From Longibaculum muris (GTDB taxonomy: Bacteria > Bacillota_I > Bacilli_A > Erysipelotrichales > Coprobacillaceae): 64,000 nt of DNA. Of the stretch, positions 45,180 through 57,246 are shown in pieces. The translations under genes were made by a program, and so were the position numbers. How positions within the stretch are numbered: the stretch's first letter is position 1; each line of letters starts with the position of its first letter. The stretch covers positions 17,167 to 81,166 of the forward strand of contig NZ_SMCQ01000015.1 in assembly GCF_004343035.1 (NCBI RefSeq), written 5' to 3'. Under the pieces are notes generated by a model. That model did not search any database. It was not told the origin of the DNA and was given only the letters and a program-made list of their open reading frames with translations.

Positions 45180-46172
45180 ATGGATAGAGATCTTTTAGAT
45201 ACTCAAGAACATATTGAAGATGATGAAAGTCAACTTCGTCCGCAATCCTTTGATGAATATGTTGGACAAGCAAATTTAAAAAGTAATTTAAAGGTTTTTG
45301 TTGGTGCAGCAAAATTACGTGATGAATCATTAGATCATGTTTTGTTATATGGCCCTCCAGGACTTGGAAAGACAACTATGTCAATGATTATTGCCAATGA
45401 AATGGGAACACATTTAAAAACAACAACAGGACCAAGTATTGAAAAAACTGGTGACTTAGTCGCAATTTTGACTTCTTTAGAACCAGGTGATGTTTTATTT
45501 ATTGATGAAATTCATCGTTTAAATAAGGTAGTTGAAGAAATATTATATCCTGCGATGGAAGATTTCTGTGTGGATGTTGTGATTGGTAAAGAAGCATCAA
45601 CGAGATCAATTCGTATAGATTTACCACCATTTACGCTTGTTGGCGCAACAACGCGTGCTGGGGATTTATCAGCACCACTAAGAGATCGTTTTGGAATTGT
45701 TTCAAAGTTAGAGTATTATAATGAAGAAGAATTAACGAAAATTATTGATCGAACGAGTCAGGTTTATCATATGGTCATGGATGAAGAAGCCAAAAGAGAA
45801 TTGGCCAAACGTTCAAGAGGAACTCCAAGAATTGCGAATCGTTTATTTAGACGTGTGAGAGATTTTGCTCAATATAATGGTGATGAAACAATTACAAAAG
45901 AAAGAACAATTGAAGCTTTACAACGCTTAAAAGTTGATGAGTTAGGCTTGGATGATGTCGATCATAAATATTTATTAGGAATTATTCATCGTTTTCGTGG
46001 TGGTCCAGTTGGTTTAGAAGCAATTGCTGCAAGTATTGGTGAAGAACCGATGACTCTTGAAGATGTATATGAACCTTATTTATTGCAAACAGGGCTGATA
46101 AAAAGAACACCTAGAGGTCGTGTTGCGACAGAACTTGCTTATGAGCATTTTCATATTGTTAAAGAAAAATAA
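45180..46172 (+). CDS. ruvB: Holliday junction branch migration ATPase RuvB
   Basis: 330 residues. AAA+ motor: [12 protein letters not shown], Walker [12 protein letters not shown], Walker [11 protein letters not shown], sensor 1 [12 protein letters not shown], arginine finger region LRDRFGIV, and the C-terminal winged helix ([17 protein letters not shown], [12 protein letters not shown]). It drives branch migration with RuvA. GGAGG site before the ATG; its terminator lies at 46184-46211. Confidence 0.99.
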   Translation: MDRDLLDTQEHIEDDESQLRPQSFDEYVGQANLKSNLKVFVGAAKLRDESLDHVLLYGPPGLGKTTMSMIIANEMGTHLKTTTGPSIEKTGDLVAILTSLEPGDVLFIDEIHRLNKVVEEILYPAMEDFCVDVVIGKEASTRSIRIDLPPFTLVGATTRAGDLSAPLRDRFGIVSKLEYYNEEELTKIIDRTSQVYHMVMDEEAKRELAKRSRGTPRIANRLFRRVRDFAQYNGDETITKERTIEALQRLKVDELGLDDVDHKYLLGIIHRFRGGPVGLEAIAASIGEEPMTLEDVYEPYLLQTGLIKRTPRGRVATELAYEHFHIVKEK

Positions 46173-46183
46173 ATGATTGCATA

Positions 46184-46211
46184 GGGATGAAAACTATTCA
46201 TCTCTTTTTTT
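46184..46211 (+). terminator. ruvAB terminator
   Basis: GGGATGAA/TTCATCTC stem (one G-T pair) with short loop and seven T. Confidence 0.85.
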
Positions 46212-46229
46212 GTTGAAAAGGTGAGAAAA

Positions 46230-46703
46230 ATGAAAAGAAAGTATCAAATTATAGGATTGATTATTCTTATTATATGTTCTATTGTTTATGATTTTCAAAA
46301 GCCCAGTGTTAAAGATAAACAGGAAAAAGTTTATTCATATGTGATTTTAGAAGGAGAGTTTTTGAAAAATGGAAAATATGAATATGAGGGTGAAAAGTAT
46401 GTTTCAGATTTGGTGAAAGAAGTAGGAGTTAGTAAGCAGGCTAATTTAAAAGCTTTGTCATTAGATATGTTAGTAGAAGATGAATCAAGATTATATTTAC
46501 CTGCTCAAAATGAAAAAGCGATTTCTTTAAATCAAGCAAGTAAAGAAATGTTAATGAGTTTAAAGGGAGTGGGGGAGAAAACAGCGCAAAAGATTATTGA
46601 TTATCGAAAAGTACAACCGTTTTTAAAAATTGAAGATATCATGAAAGTGAGTGGGATAGGAGAAAAAACATATTTAAGATTGCGAGAATTTTTATGTTTA
46701 TAA
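46230..46703 (+). CDS. comEA: Competence protein ComEA
   Basis: 157 residues from the ATG at 46230 behind AAAGGTGAG. One N-terminal membrane anchor (IIGLIILIICSIVYDF), a SLBB-like stretch (YSYVILEGEFLKNG...VSDLVKEVGV) and a C-terminal double helix-hairpin-helix (SLNQASKEMLMSLKGVGEKTAQKII, IMKVSGIGEKTYLRL) that binds double-stranded DNA at the cell surface. Overlaps comEC by ten bases. comEB, present between them in Bacillus, is absent. Confidence 0.95.
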   Translation: MKRKYQIIGLIILIICSIVYDFQKPSVKDKQEKVYSYVILEGEFLKNGKYEYEGEKYVSDLVKEVGVSKQANLKALSLDMLVEDESRLYLPAQNEKAISLNQASKEMLMSLKGVGEKTAQKIIDYRKVQPFLKIEDIMKVSGIGEKTYLRLREFLCL

Positions 46704-48682
46704 GATATCATTTATTTTATTATGCGATGGGGTGTTTATTGCTTGTTTTAGCTCAATATTTTCATCCGCTTTTTTATATCTTTTTATTTTTATATGTACT
46801 TTGGTTGATAAAGAATTGGGATAAGCGAATTGTTGCTTTTTTATTTATTATTTTATTGATGCTGTATTATAGAAGTATAACCATTCATCAATTGCCGACA
46901 CAAATTACCGGGACTGTGATAAAAACAAGTGAAAAGTACTGTTATGTTCAAACCAATATTGGAAATGTGAAACTATATCATGAAAATGATTTACACTTTC
47001 AAGATGAAATAACGGCTTCTATTGAACCCTTACAAATCAATGAAAATAGTAATGATTATGCTTTTAATGAACGAAATTATTTGTATGGTCAAAAAGTTTT
47101 TTATAAAGCACAGTTAAAGAAATTATTACAGCATAGTCATCATGAAGGAATATATGCTTATTTGCAAAAGCGAATGGCTAATGATGAAACGATTAATGAT
47201 TATCAAAGACTTTTTATATTTGGTGAAAAAAGTGAGGGAATCACAGATGATTATCAACAGTTGAGTCAATTGTCATTGGTTCATTTGTTTGCTTTATCTG
47301 GTATGCATATTCATCTTTTGTATAGTCTTTTAAAAGGATTTTTAGGATATTTTTTTGAAGAAAGACTTGTTAAAGGGATTAGTTATTTAAGTCTAGCTAT
47401 TTATATTTTTTCCATTCCTATGCAAATTTCTTTGTATCGGGCCTTTTTTGTTTTGGTGTTATATGATTTATTAAAGAAGTATTTTAATGAATTAGATATC
47501 TTATCTTTATTAGTTATTCTTTCTTTATTTTATAATCCTTATATCATTTATAATATTTCATTTGTTTTTTCTTATTTTATTTATTTTATTGTCTTATTAA
47601 CAAGAAATCTTAAATATTCTTCATGGTTTATTTATCTTTCTAGTGTTCCTCTTGTACTATCATTAAATGCTCAAATTCCACTTATAACTTATTTTATGGG
47701 TTATTTTTTAACACCATTTATTGAATTTTTTTATTGTTTATGTTGTTTTTCTATGTTATTTCCTTTTTTACAATCTTTTCTTTCAATGAGTATTTATTTA
47801 TTAAAAAGTCTTTTACATTTTTTAGATTGGTTAAATATATTTCTTGTTTTTTCTAAACCATCTTTATTCTTTATAATTGTTTTTTATATTTTGTATTTTC
47901 AGATGATTTGTCAGTTAGAACTTAATAAATCTATTCAAAAACAAGTTTCTATCATGATTGCCTTGTTTTTGTCTTTTTCTCTATATAGTCAGTATAAAAT
48001 ATATACTGAAATAACAATGATTGATGTTGGACAAGGAGATTGTACCTTGATTCGTTTACCGATGAATCAAGGTAATGTTTTAATAGATACAGGTGGTCAA
48101 AAAGATTATGATCTGGCAAGAGGAACAATTATTCCTTATCTTAAATCTATTGGAATTCAAAAGTTGGATTATGTCTATATTTCTCATAGTGATTTTGATC
48201 ATTGTGGAGCATTGGATTCATTAAAAGAAAATTTCTCGATTGGTCAAGTGATTGATAAGTATGAAAAAACAAGAACTATTGGTGATATGAAAGTAGAAAT
48301 GCTTAAATCATCTAATGAATATATGGATGAAAATGATCAATCATTAGTGATGTATGTTTCATTACCCTATCAAAAGATATTGTTTACTGGAGATGCATCA
48401 GTTCATGTTGAAAAGGATTTGTATGCTCAATTGACAAAATATGATGTAGATATTTTAAAAGTCTCTCATCATGGCAGTCAAAGTGCAACATCGTCTTTAT
48501 TGTTGCAAGCTATTCATCCAGATATTGCAATGATTGGAGTCAAAAAGAATAATATGTATCATCATCCTTCTATAAGTGTTATTGAAAGATTGAAACGTAA
48601 GAATATTGAAATATTAAGGACGGATGAAGATGGGATGTTTCATATTCGATTTTATGGAAAATCTCGTTACATTTTTAGATGA
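46694..48682 (+). CDS. comEC: DNA uptake channel ComEC/Rec2
   Basis: 662 residues, a little shorter than the ~770 of Bacillus. N-terminal membrane segments and an OB-like region, the Competence domain with many helices (HLFALSGMHIHLLYSLL, SIPMQISLYRAFFVLVLYDL), and a C-terminal metallo-beta-lactamase-like nuclease domain (MIDVGQGDCTLIRLP, LIDTGGQ, ISHSDFDHCGAL, SHHGSQSATSS). It transports single-stranded DNA into the cytoplasm. No own ribosome site; translation is coupled to comEA through the overlap. Confidence 0.95.
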   Translation: MFIRYHLFYYAMGCLLLVLAQYFHPLFYIFLFLYVLWLIKNWDKRIVAFLFIILLMLYYRSITIHQLPTQITGTVIKTSEKYCYVQTNIGNVKLYHENDLHFQDEITASIEPLQINENSNDYAFNERNYLYGQKVFYKAQLKKLLQHSHHEGIYAYLQKRMANDETINDYQRLFIFGEKSEGITDDYQQLSQLSLVHLFALSGMHIHLLYSLLKGFLGYFFEERLVKGISYLSLAIYIFSIPMQISLYRAFFVLVLYDLLKKYFNELDILSLLVILSLFYNPYIIYNISFVFSYFIYFIVLLTRNLKYSSWFIYLSSVPLVLSLNAQIPLITYFMGYFLTPFIEFFYCLCCFSMLFPFLQSFLSMSIYLLKSLLHFLDWLNIFLVFSKPSLFFIIVFYILYFQMICQLELNKSIQKQVSIMIALFLSFSLYSQYKIYTEITMIDVGQGDCTLIRLPMNQGNVLIDTGGQKDYDLARGTIIPYLKSIGIQKLDYVYISHSDFDHCGALDSLKENFSIGQVIDKYEKTRTIGDMKVEMLKSSNEYMDENDQSLVMYVSLPYQKILFTGDASVHVEKDLYAQLTKYDVDILKVSHHGSQSATSSLLLQAIHPDIAMIGVKKNNMYHHPSISVIERLKRKNIEILRTDEDGMFHIRFYGKSRYIFR

Positions 48683-48714
48683 TTCATGTATAATGAAGAA
48701 AGTGAGGTGGTACG

Positions 48715-49680
48715 ATGAATTATGTCATTTATGGTGAGGAAAAGCTTTTAATGGAACAAAAGTTAGCATCTTTGAAAAAGAAATATGCAATTTTAGAAGA
48801 AGATATGAATATGATGACATATTGGTGTAATGAGACCTCAATGTCAGCCATTATTGAAGATGCTTTAACACCACCATTTTTAACTGAATATAAGATGATT
48901 GTATTAAAAAATCCAACTTTTTTAACAACTCAAAAACAAAAAGATATGAGTGATGAGGATATAAAAATGTTTTTAGATTATCTTGCACAAGATAATCCTA
49001 CAACGGTATTCGTTATTTATCATGATCAAAAGAATTTTGATGAGCGTAAAAAAGTTGTTAAACAATTAAGAAAACATACCCAGTTTATTGATGTAGAAAA
49101 AATGGATTATCATCAACTCTATAAAGCAACCCACAAGGCAATAAAAAGTCGAGGTTGTGAAATAGATGAGGATGCTTTGGAATTGTTTTTATCAAGGATG
49201 CCTAATGATTTATTAGAGATTTCTCAGGAAGTGAATAAGATATGTTTATATAGTCATCATATTGATAAAAAGACAGTTGACTTGATGGTTGTAAAACAAG
49301 TAGAAGAAAATGTTTTTGAATTAACTAAAGCTATTTTGAATAAAGAAACTGCTAAAAGTATTCAAATTTATAAAGATCTTATTATGAACAATGAAGAACC
49401 AATTAAATTAATTGTTTTAATTGCAAGTTCAATGCGTTTGCTTTATCAGGTAAAATTATTGGATCGTAAAGGTTATAATGATCGCGAAATTGGTTCTATT
49501 TTATCTTTAAATCCTTATCGTTTAAAATATATAAGACAGGATGGTAAGGATTTTGATATTGGCGAGCTGTTGAAAAAATTAGATGAATTGTCTGAGCTAG
49601 ATGTTGCGATTAAGACTGGTAAAATAGATCGATTTAGAGGTTTAGAATTATTTTTAATGCGAATGGGAGGAAATTATTGA
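48715..49680 (+). CDS. holA: DNA polymerase III delta subunit
   Basis: 321 residues. MNYVIYGEEKLLMEQKLASLKKKY at the start and KFRGLELFLMRMGGNY-type end match the YqeN/HolA family, the clamp-loader wrench subunit that opens the beta clamp. AAA+-like fold without a Walker A, as normal for delta. A TTACAT-N16-TATAAT pair (48667-48694) in the end of comEC may give it a promoter. Overlaps sdaA by one base (TGATG). The place after comEC is the same as in Bacillus. Confidence 0.93.
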   Translation: MNYVIYGEEKLLMEQKLASLKKKYAILEEDMNMMTYWCNETSMSAIIEDALTPPFLTEYKMIVLKNPTFLTTQKQKDMSDEDIKMFLDYLAQDNPTTVFVIYHDQKNFDERKKVVKQLRKHTQFIDVEKMDYHQLYKATHKAIKSRGCEIDEDALELFLSRMPNDLLEISQEVNKICLYSHHIDKKTVDLMVVKQVEENVFELTKAILNKETAKSIQIYKDLIMNNEEPIKLIVLIASSMRLLYQVKLLDRKGYNDREIGSILSLNPYRLKYIRQDGKDFDIGELLKKLDELSELDVAIKTGKIDRFRGLELFLMRMGGNY

Positions 49681-50885
49681 TGGAATCATTGAGAGAATTA
49701 TTTAAGGTTGGGGTTGGACCTTCTTCGTCACATACGATGGGACCTCAAAGGATTGCTAAAAAAGTTATGGAAATGTATCCAGAAGCTCATCGTTTTCATG
49801 TTGATTTACATGGTTCTTTAGCTTTGACGGGGAAAGGCCATTTAACTGATTATATTATTGAAAAAACATTTGCCCCTATACCAGTGACTTTTTCATTTAA
49901 AAGTGATGCTTTACCATTTCATCCTAATGGAATGATTGTTCATGTTTTTGATGAATTAGATCAGGAAATAAAGGCAATTGAAGTTTATTCAATTGGGGGT
50001 GGATCGATTCTTTTTAAAGGTGATATGGAAGAAACACCGGTTGAAGTCTATCCACAAAATACGATGGATGAGATTTTAAAATATGTTGATGAAAAAGGAA
50101 TCTCTTTATATGACTATGTTTTAGAGTATGAAGGTGAAGATTTTGATCATTATCTTTCTGATATTTTAGAAGCAATGTTTTTTAGTGTTGAAAATGGGCT
50201 TAAAAAAGAAGGCATTATTCATGGAAAATTGAAGTTAAAAAGAGTTGCTAAATCAATGTATCAGCAAGCTCAAAATACGCGTCGAGAAGCTGATCGTGAA
50301 AGATTATTTATTTCTAGTTATGCTTATGCTGTGGCAGAAGAAAATGCTGATGGAGGTCAAATCGTAACTGCTCCAACATGTGGAGCAAGTGGAATTATGC
50401 CAGCTATTTTATATTATTGTCATAAACAGCTACATATTGAAAAGAAAGATTTGATAAAGGCTCTTGCGATTGGTGGGTTATTTGGTAATGTTGTGAAGAA
50501 AAATGCAACAATTTCTGGGGCTGATGGAGGTTGTCAAGCTGAAGTAGGAACAGCGTGTGCAATGGCAGCTGCAACTATGGCATGGATTTATGAATTAAAT
50601 AATTCATTAATTGAATATGCTGCGGAAATGGGCTTAGAACACAATCTTGGATTGACTTGTGATCCTGTAGGTGGATATGTTCAAATTCCATGTATTGAAA
50701 GAAATGGCTATGGGTCATTGCGTGCTTTGGATGCAGCGATGTTGGCTAAACAACTTGGTTATTTACGTAAAAATAAAGTCTCTTTTGATGCTATTGTACG
50801 GGTTATGAAAGAGACTGGAAAAGACTTGTCAAGTGCTTATAAAGAAACCTCACTTGGTGGTTTAGCAAAGGAATTTGGTTTATAA
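49680..50885 (+). CDS. sdaA: L-serine ammonia-lyase (single chain, iron-sulfur)
   Basis: 401 residues from the ATG at 49680 (GGGAGG ends nine bases upstream; a preceding TTG is less likely). The beta domain comes first (FKVGVGPSSSHTMGPQRIA, GSLALTGKGH) and the alpha domain second (APTCGASGIMPA, GADGGCQAEVGTACAMAAA, LTCDPVGGYVQIPCIERN), with the cysteines that hold the [4Fe-4S] cluster. It converts L-serine to pyruvate and ammonia. In many Firmicutes the domains are two genes (sdaAB, sdaAA); here they are fused. Placed between holA and hemW, where Bacillus has rpsT, gpr, spoIIP and lepA. Ends overlapping hemW by one base. Confidence 0.95.
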   Translation: MESLRELFKVGVGPSSSHTMGPQRIAKKVMEMYPEAHRFHVDLHGSLALTGKGHLTDYIIEKTFAPIPVTFSFKSDALPFHPNGMIVHVFDELDQEIKAIEVYSIGGGSILFKGDMEETPVEVYPQNTMDEILKYVDEKGISLYDYVLEYEGEDFDHYLSDILEAMFFSVENGLKKEGIIHGKLKLKRVAKSMYQQAQNTRREADRERLFISSYAYAVAEENADGGQIVTAPTCGASGIMPAILYYCHKQLHIEKKDLIKALAIGGLFGNVVKKNATISGADGGCQAEVGTACAMAAATMAWIYELNNSLIEYAAEMGLEHNLGLTCDPVGGYVQIPCIERNGYGSLRALDAAMLAKQLGYLRKNKVSFDAIVRVMKETGKDLSSAYKETSLGGLAKEFGL

Positions 50886-51979
50886 TGAAGTCTTTATATG
50901 TTCATGTTCCTTTTTGTGATCATATTTGTAGCTATTGTGATTTTTGTAAAGTTTTTTATAAGGAAGATTGGGCTAATCAATACTTAGAAGCGTTATCATA
51001 TGAGATAAAAGATAAATCTATTCATGATGATTATGATACGATTTATATTGGTGGAGGGACACCAAGTAGTTTATCGCTTAAACAATTAGATACATTATTC
51101 AAAATGCTTGAGCCTTTATCTATTCAGGTAAAAGAATACAGCATTGAAATGAATCCTGAATCGATCAATGAAGATAAGATAGATTTATTGATAAAATATG
51201 GGATTAATCGAGTGAGTATCGGGGTTCAAACATTTCATAATTCATTATTAGAAAAAATTGGTCGATATCACACATCTCAACAAGCGATAGAATGTATAAA
51301 AATGTTGCATGCAAAGGGAATAGAAGATATCAATGTTGATTTGATTTATGGATTGCCTAGTCAAACAATTCAAGATATTGATGAAGATATCGCATTAATA
51401 AATGATCTTCAAATTTCACATTTGTCCATTTATTCTTTGATTTTAGAAGAACATACCATTCTTAAAAATCAGGACTATCAGCCATTGGATGATGAAGCAG
51501 ATGCATATTGGTATGAACATATCAATCAGAAGCTTAAAGAAATAGGCTTTATGCATTATGAGGTCAGCAATTACTATCGTCAAAAACCTTCGTTGCATAA
51601 TTTAGTCTATTGGCATTATCAAGATTATGATGGTATAGGGATATCAGCTCATTCATTAAAAAATCATCATCGGTTAGAAAATACCAATAGTTTAACACAA
51701 TATATCAACCATCATTATTTAAAAGAAGATGTTCTTTTATCAAGGGAAGATGAATTGTTTGAAAAGATAATGATGGGATTAAGATTGGTTGATGGTATTT
51801 GTATTGATGAAATCAATCAACAATTCGATATTGATTTTTTAAAGCAGTATCAACATACAATTGAAAAATATAGAACCTTGAAGATGTTGGAAATCAAAAA
51901 TCATTATTTAAGAACAACAGCTTTAGGAATGAATTATTTAAATACAATTTTAGTTGATTTTTTAGATGACGAGATATGA
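50885..51979 (+). CDS. hemW: Radical SAM haem chaperone HemW
   Basis: 364 residues. Radical SAM cluster motif CDHICSYC (CX3CX2C) in SLYVHVPFCDHICSYCDFC; the third and extra Cys are present. IYIGGGTPSSLS, MNPESINEDKI, RVSIGVQTFHN and DLIYGLPSQT are typical of HemW. Long annotated as coproporphyrinogen oxidase, HemW is now seen as a haem-binding chaperone. No haem genes are nearby; the link is positional, since hemW precedes hrcA in Bacillus too. Start overlaps the sdaA stop. Confidence 0.93.
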   Translation: MKSLYVHVPFCDHICSYCDFCKVFYKEDWANQYLEALSYEIKDKSIHDDYDTIYIGGGTPSSLSLKQLDTLFKMLEPLSIQVKEYSIEMNPESINEDKIDLLIKYGINRVSIGVQTFHNSLLEKIGRYHTSQQAIECIKMLHAKGIEDINVDLIYGLPSQTIQDIDEDIALINDLQISHLSIYSLILEEHTILKNQDYQPLDDEADAYWYEHINQKLKEIGFMHYEVSNYYRQKPSLHNLVYWHYQDYDGIGISAHSLKNHHRLENTNSLTQYINHHYLKEDVLLSREDELFEKIMMGLRLVDGICIDEINQQFDIDFLKQYQHTIEKYRTLKMLEIKNHYLRTTALGMNYLNTILVDFLDDEI

Positions 51980-51997
51980 TTTTCATATCTCTTTTTT
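51971..51997 (+). terminator. hemW terminator
   Basis: GAGATATGA/TCATATCTC stem with a TTT-type loop and six T; contains the hemW stop. Confidence 0.93.
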
Positions 51998-52097
51998 GCG
52001 TTGATGAAATCATAGAGGATAAAAAAGCTTATATATGATGCTTGTTATTGTGATGATAGCTTCATTTTGACTTAGAAAAGAATTTTATTTATATTTT

Positions 52098-52124
52098 TTA
52101 GCACAAAAGGGTTGACAGTGCTAA
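52098..52124 (+). promoter_or_regulatory. CIRCE element 1 (HrcA operator)
   Basis: TTAGCACAA-N9-CAGTGCTAA, matching the CIRCE consensus TTAGCACTC-N9-GAGTGCTAA except the two inner positions of the left arm and one of the right. It covers the -35 box of the hrcA promoter. Confidence 0.9.
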
Positions 52125-52139
52125 AAGGATGAGTATAAT
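52112..52139 (+). promoter_or_regulatory. hrcA-grpE-dnaK promoter
   Basis: Perfect TTGACA (52112-52117) and TATAAT (52134-52139) with a 16-base spacer, lying between and over two HrcA operators. Confidence 0.9.
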
Positions 52140-52143
52140 GTAA

Positions 52144-52170
52144 TTAGCACAAAGGTAAAAGGAGTGCTAA
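52144..52170 (+). promoter_or_regulatory. CIRCE element 2 (HrcA operator)
   Basis: TTAGCACAA-N9-GAGTGCTAA, located at the transcription start and just before the hrcA ribosome binding site. Double operators should give tight repression. Confidence 0.93.
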
Positions 52171-52183
52171 AGGAGGTTGGAAT

Positions 52184-53221
52184 ATGCTGACAGCTAGACA
52201 ATTACTGATTCTCAAATGTATAGTTGAAGAATTTGTAGAAACAGCTGAACCAGTTGGTTCTAAAACATTAATGGCAAAGTATCAGCTTCCTTATTCAAGT
52301 GCCACAATACGAAATGAGATGTCTTTTCTAGAAGAACATGGTTTCTTAGAAAAAACGCATACATCTTCAGGACGTATTCCTTCGACTGAGGGATATCGCT
52401 TCTATGTTAATACTTTGATGCAACCAAGTGTTGATGATGAAGTTAAAAATCAGGTGGCAACGATTTTAGGTGATCGACATCGTTCTTTAAATGAAATTAT
52501 TAAAGAAAGTTGTCAAATGTTGAGTGAGTTAACTCATTTAACAACGGTTGCTCTTGGTCCAAATTCTGGCTATGAACGATTGCAGAATATTACACTTGTT
52601 CCTTTAACTGAACATAGTGTTACAGCAATTATTGTTACGGATAAAGGACATGTTGAAAATCGTAATTTTAATGTTAAAAACAATGCGTATTTAGAAGATT
52701 TAACAAGTTGTGTAAATGTGATGAATGAATTGTTGGATGGAACGCCTATCAATCAAGTCGCATTTCGTTTAGAAAGAGATGTCAAACCAATACTGAGTGC
52801 AAGAATCAAAGAACATGAAGTTTTGTTCAATGCATTCTTAGAGGCATTTATGAAATTTGCCAACAGTCATGTTTACTTCTCTGGTAAAGAAAACTTATTA
52901 TATCAGCCTGAATATAATGATGTTAATAAGTTAAGACGGTTAGTAACAGCATTTGAAAATTCGCAATCTTGGAAAAGTTTAGAACCAATTGCATTAGAAG
53001 AAGGTGTCAGTGTTCGTATTGGCTCTGATTCACCGATTGAAGATTTAAATGATGTTTCTGTTATATCCGCTTCGTTTAAAACAGGCAATGAATCTAAAGG
53101 ATCAATTTCTGTCATTGGGCCGACGCGTATGCCTTATGAAAAGGTGGTTTCTTTAGTTGAGTATATTTCGCAAAGCTTAGAGGAAGTGTTGCTAAGTGAA
53201 GAAGATGAAGATGATGAATAG
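52184..53221 (+). CDS. hrcA: Heat-inducible transcription repressor HrcA
   Basis: 345 residues. N-terminal winged helix (LTARQLLILKCIVEEFVETAEPVGSKTL, SSATIRNEMSFLEEHGFLEKTHTSSGRIPS) and GAF-like sensor domain with a C-terminal regulatory part (VSVRIGSD, GTRMPYEKVV-like GPTRMPYEKVVSLV). It represses its own operon by binding CIRCE; its activity needs GroEL. AAAGGAGG precedes the ATG. grpE starts ten bases after its stop. Confidence 0.98.
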   Translation: MLTARQLLILKCIVEEFVETAEPVGSKTLMAKYQLPYSSATIRNEMSFLEEHGFLEKTHTSSGRIPSTEGYRFYVNTLMQPSVDDEVKNQVATILGDRHRSLNEIIKESCQMLSELTHLTTVALGPNSGYERLQNITLVPLTEHSVTAIIVTDKGHVENRNFNVKNNAYLEDLTSCVNVMNELLDGTPINQVAFRLERDVKPILSARIKEHEVLFNAFLEAFMKFANSHVYFSGKENLLYQPEYNDVNKLRRLVTAFENSQSWKSLEPIALEEGVSVRIGSDSPIEDLNDVSVISASFKTGNESKGSISVIGPTRMPYEKVVSLVEYISQSLEEVLLSEEDEDDE

Positions 53222-53231
53222 AGGTGAAAAA

Positions 53232-55612
<2,381 letters not shown>

Positions 55613-55614
55613 AA

Positions 55615-55640
55615 TAAAGCCAAGGCTTTGCCTTGGTTTT
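55615..55640 (+). terminator. Intra-operon terminator between dnaK and dnaJ
   Basis: CCAAGG/CCTTGG core (55620-55625, 55631-55636) flanked by A on the left and T on the right. It probably lowers dnaJ relative to dnaK. Confidence 0.85.
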
Positions 55641-55664
55641 ATCTAATGAGTGAGAGGTGAGAAT

Positions 55665-56789
55665 ATGGCTGATAAAAGAGATTATTATGAAGTGCTTGGG
55701 GTTTCTAAGAGTGCAAGTGCTGATGAAATTAAACGGGCATATCGTAAGATGGCTAAAAAATATCACCCTGATGTCAATAAGGATCCTGACGCTGAAGAAA
55801 AGTTTAAAGAAGTTCAAGAAGCTTATGACGTTTTGTCAGATGACAATAAAAAGGCTGCATATGATCGATATGGTCACGCTGCATTTGATCAAACTGGTGG
55901 ATTCGGTGGAGGAGCTGGCGGATTCGGTGGATTCGGTGGCTTTGAAGATGTTGACTTAGGAGATATCTTTGGTTCTTTCTTTGGTGGAGGTGGATCTCGT
56001 CAAAGAAAAAGTGGACCAATGCGTGGTGAAGATCGATTTGTTCAATTAGAAATTGACTTCATGGATGCAATTAAAGGTAAGAAAACAGAAATCAAAATTA
56101 ATTATGATGAACAATGTCCACATTGTCATGGTAGTGGCGCAAAAACACCAAATGATGTTCAAACATGTCCTAAATGTGGTGGGACAGGAACAATTAGAAC
56201 ACAACAACGTTCTCCATTTGGTACCTTTGTGAATCAAACAACTTGTCCAGATTGTCATGGTACAGGAAAAGTTGTGAAAGAAAAATGTCCACATTGTCAT
56301 GGAAATGGATATGTTAATAAAAATATTACGGTAGAATTGAATATTCCAGCTGGTATTAATACACATCAACAATTACGTGTTCAAGGAAAAGGACATCGTG
56401 GAGCAAACGGAGGTCCTAATGGTGATTTGTATGTAGAAATCTATGTGAAACCACATCAACACTTCCAACGTGATGGTAAAAATATCTATATTACAATTCC
56501 AATTTCAGCAGTTGATGCGACTTTAGGTTGTGAAGTAGATGTACCAACTGTTTATGGAGATGTGACATTAAAAGTTCCTGAAGGAACACAACCAGGAACA
56601 ACTTTACGTTTAAAGGGTAAAGGGGTAAAAGATTTACGTAGTGATAACTATGGTGATCAATTTGTTAAGATTGATGTGAAGATTCCAACAAAGTTGTCTC
56701 GTGATGAAAAAGATTTATATGGTAAGCTTAGAAAATCTGCTAAGAAAGAATCAATCTTTGATCAATTTAAAAAAGGTTTTAAAAGATAA
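55665..56789 (+). CDS. dnaJ: Chaperone DnaJ (Hsp40)
   Basis: 374 residues from the ATG at 55665 behind GAGAGGTGAG. J domain ([20 protein letters not shown] with the HPD triad in [10 protein letters not shown]), Gly/Phe-rich linker ([15 protein letters not shown]), four CxxCxGxG zinc repeats ([32 protein letters not shown]) and C-terminal substrate domains. It stimulates DnaK and brings clients. Confidence 0.99.
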   Translation: MADKRDYYEVLGVSKSASADEIKRAYRKMAKKYHPDVNKDPDAEEKFKEVQEAYDVLSDDNKKAAYDRYGHAAFDQTGGFGGGAGGFGGFGGFEDVDLGDIFGSFFGGGGSRQRKSGPMRGEDRFVQLEIDFMDAIKGKKTEIKINYDEQCPHCHGSGAKTPNDVQTCPKCGGTGTIRTQQRSPFGTFVNQTTCPDCHGTGKVVKEKCPHCHGNGYVNKNITVELNIPAGINTHQQLRVQGKGHRGANGGPNGDLYVEIYVKPHQHFQRDGKNIYITIPISAVDATLGCEVDVPTVYGDVTLKVPEGTQPGTTLRLKGKGVKDLRSDNYGDQFVKIDVKIPTKLSRDEKDLYGKLRKSAKKESIFDQFKKGFKR

Positions 56790-56808
56790 CAGAAATGTTA
56801 TCTTTTTT
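56781..56808 (+). terminator. dnaJ terminator
   Basis: AAAAGATAAC/GTTATCTTTT stem, six-base loop, T-run; contains the stop codon. Confidence 0.93.
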
Positions 56809-56857
56809 TGTAAATATTATTGAATTAATGGTATCATAGAGTTATGGAGGTAGCTAT

Positions 56858-57193
56858 ATGAAACAAATTATGAAAAATATTGATAAAAGTTGTGTATTAA
56901 CGTTGAAAGATGAAGTTGCTTATTTACCACATCAAGTTGTTAGTAAAACACTTATTCAAAATGATGCTTTGAGTATAACATTATTTGCCTTTGATAAGGA
57001 TGAAGAAATTAGTACGCATTGTTCATCAGGTGATGCTATGGTTTATTGTTTAGATGGAGTAGGGTGCATTACGATTGATGGTGAACCTTATACTTTAAAT
57101 GTTGGAGAGACAATTGTTATGCCAGCAGGACATCCTCATGCTGTATATGGACAAGAACAGTTCAAGATGTTATTAGTCGTTGCTTTTGAGTAA
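56858..57193 (+). CDS. Small cupin-domain protein
   Basis: 111 residues forming a single cupin barrel: motif 1 around EISTHCSSGDAMVYCLDG (here HCSSGDAM, one His then Asp instead of the usual HxH) and motif 2 GETIVMPAGHPHAVYG with two His. Such stand-alone cupins bind a metal or sugar and are mostly uncharacterised. GGAGG precedes the ATG. It is monocistronic between dnaJ and the convergent rpmB, with its own terminator. Enzymatic role unknown. Confidence 0.88.
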   Translation: MKQIMKNIDKSCVLTLKDEVAYLPHQVVSKTLIQNDALSITLFAFDKDEEISTHCSSGDAMVYCLDGVGCITIDGEPYTLNVGETIVMPAGHPHAVYGQEQFKMLLVVAFE

Positions 57194-57203
57194 CGACTTT
57201 TTA
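57175..57203 (+). terminator. Cupin gene terminator
   Basis: AGTCGTT/AACGACT stem around a ten-base loop with five T; it spans the stop codon. Confidence 0.85.
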
Positions 57204-57213
57204 AAAGTATAAT

Positions 57214-57241
57214 AAAAAAAGCATCCAAAGGATGCATTCTT
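57214..57241 (-). terminator. rpmB terminator (minus strand)
   Basis: GCATCC/GGATGC stem with AAA loop; on the minus strand it is followed by seven T. Also a weak stop for plus-strand readthrough. Confidence 0.9.
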
Positions 57242-57246
57242 TATAA

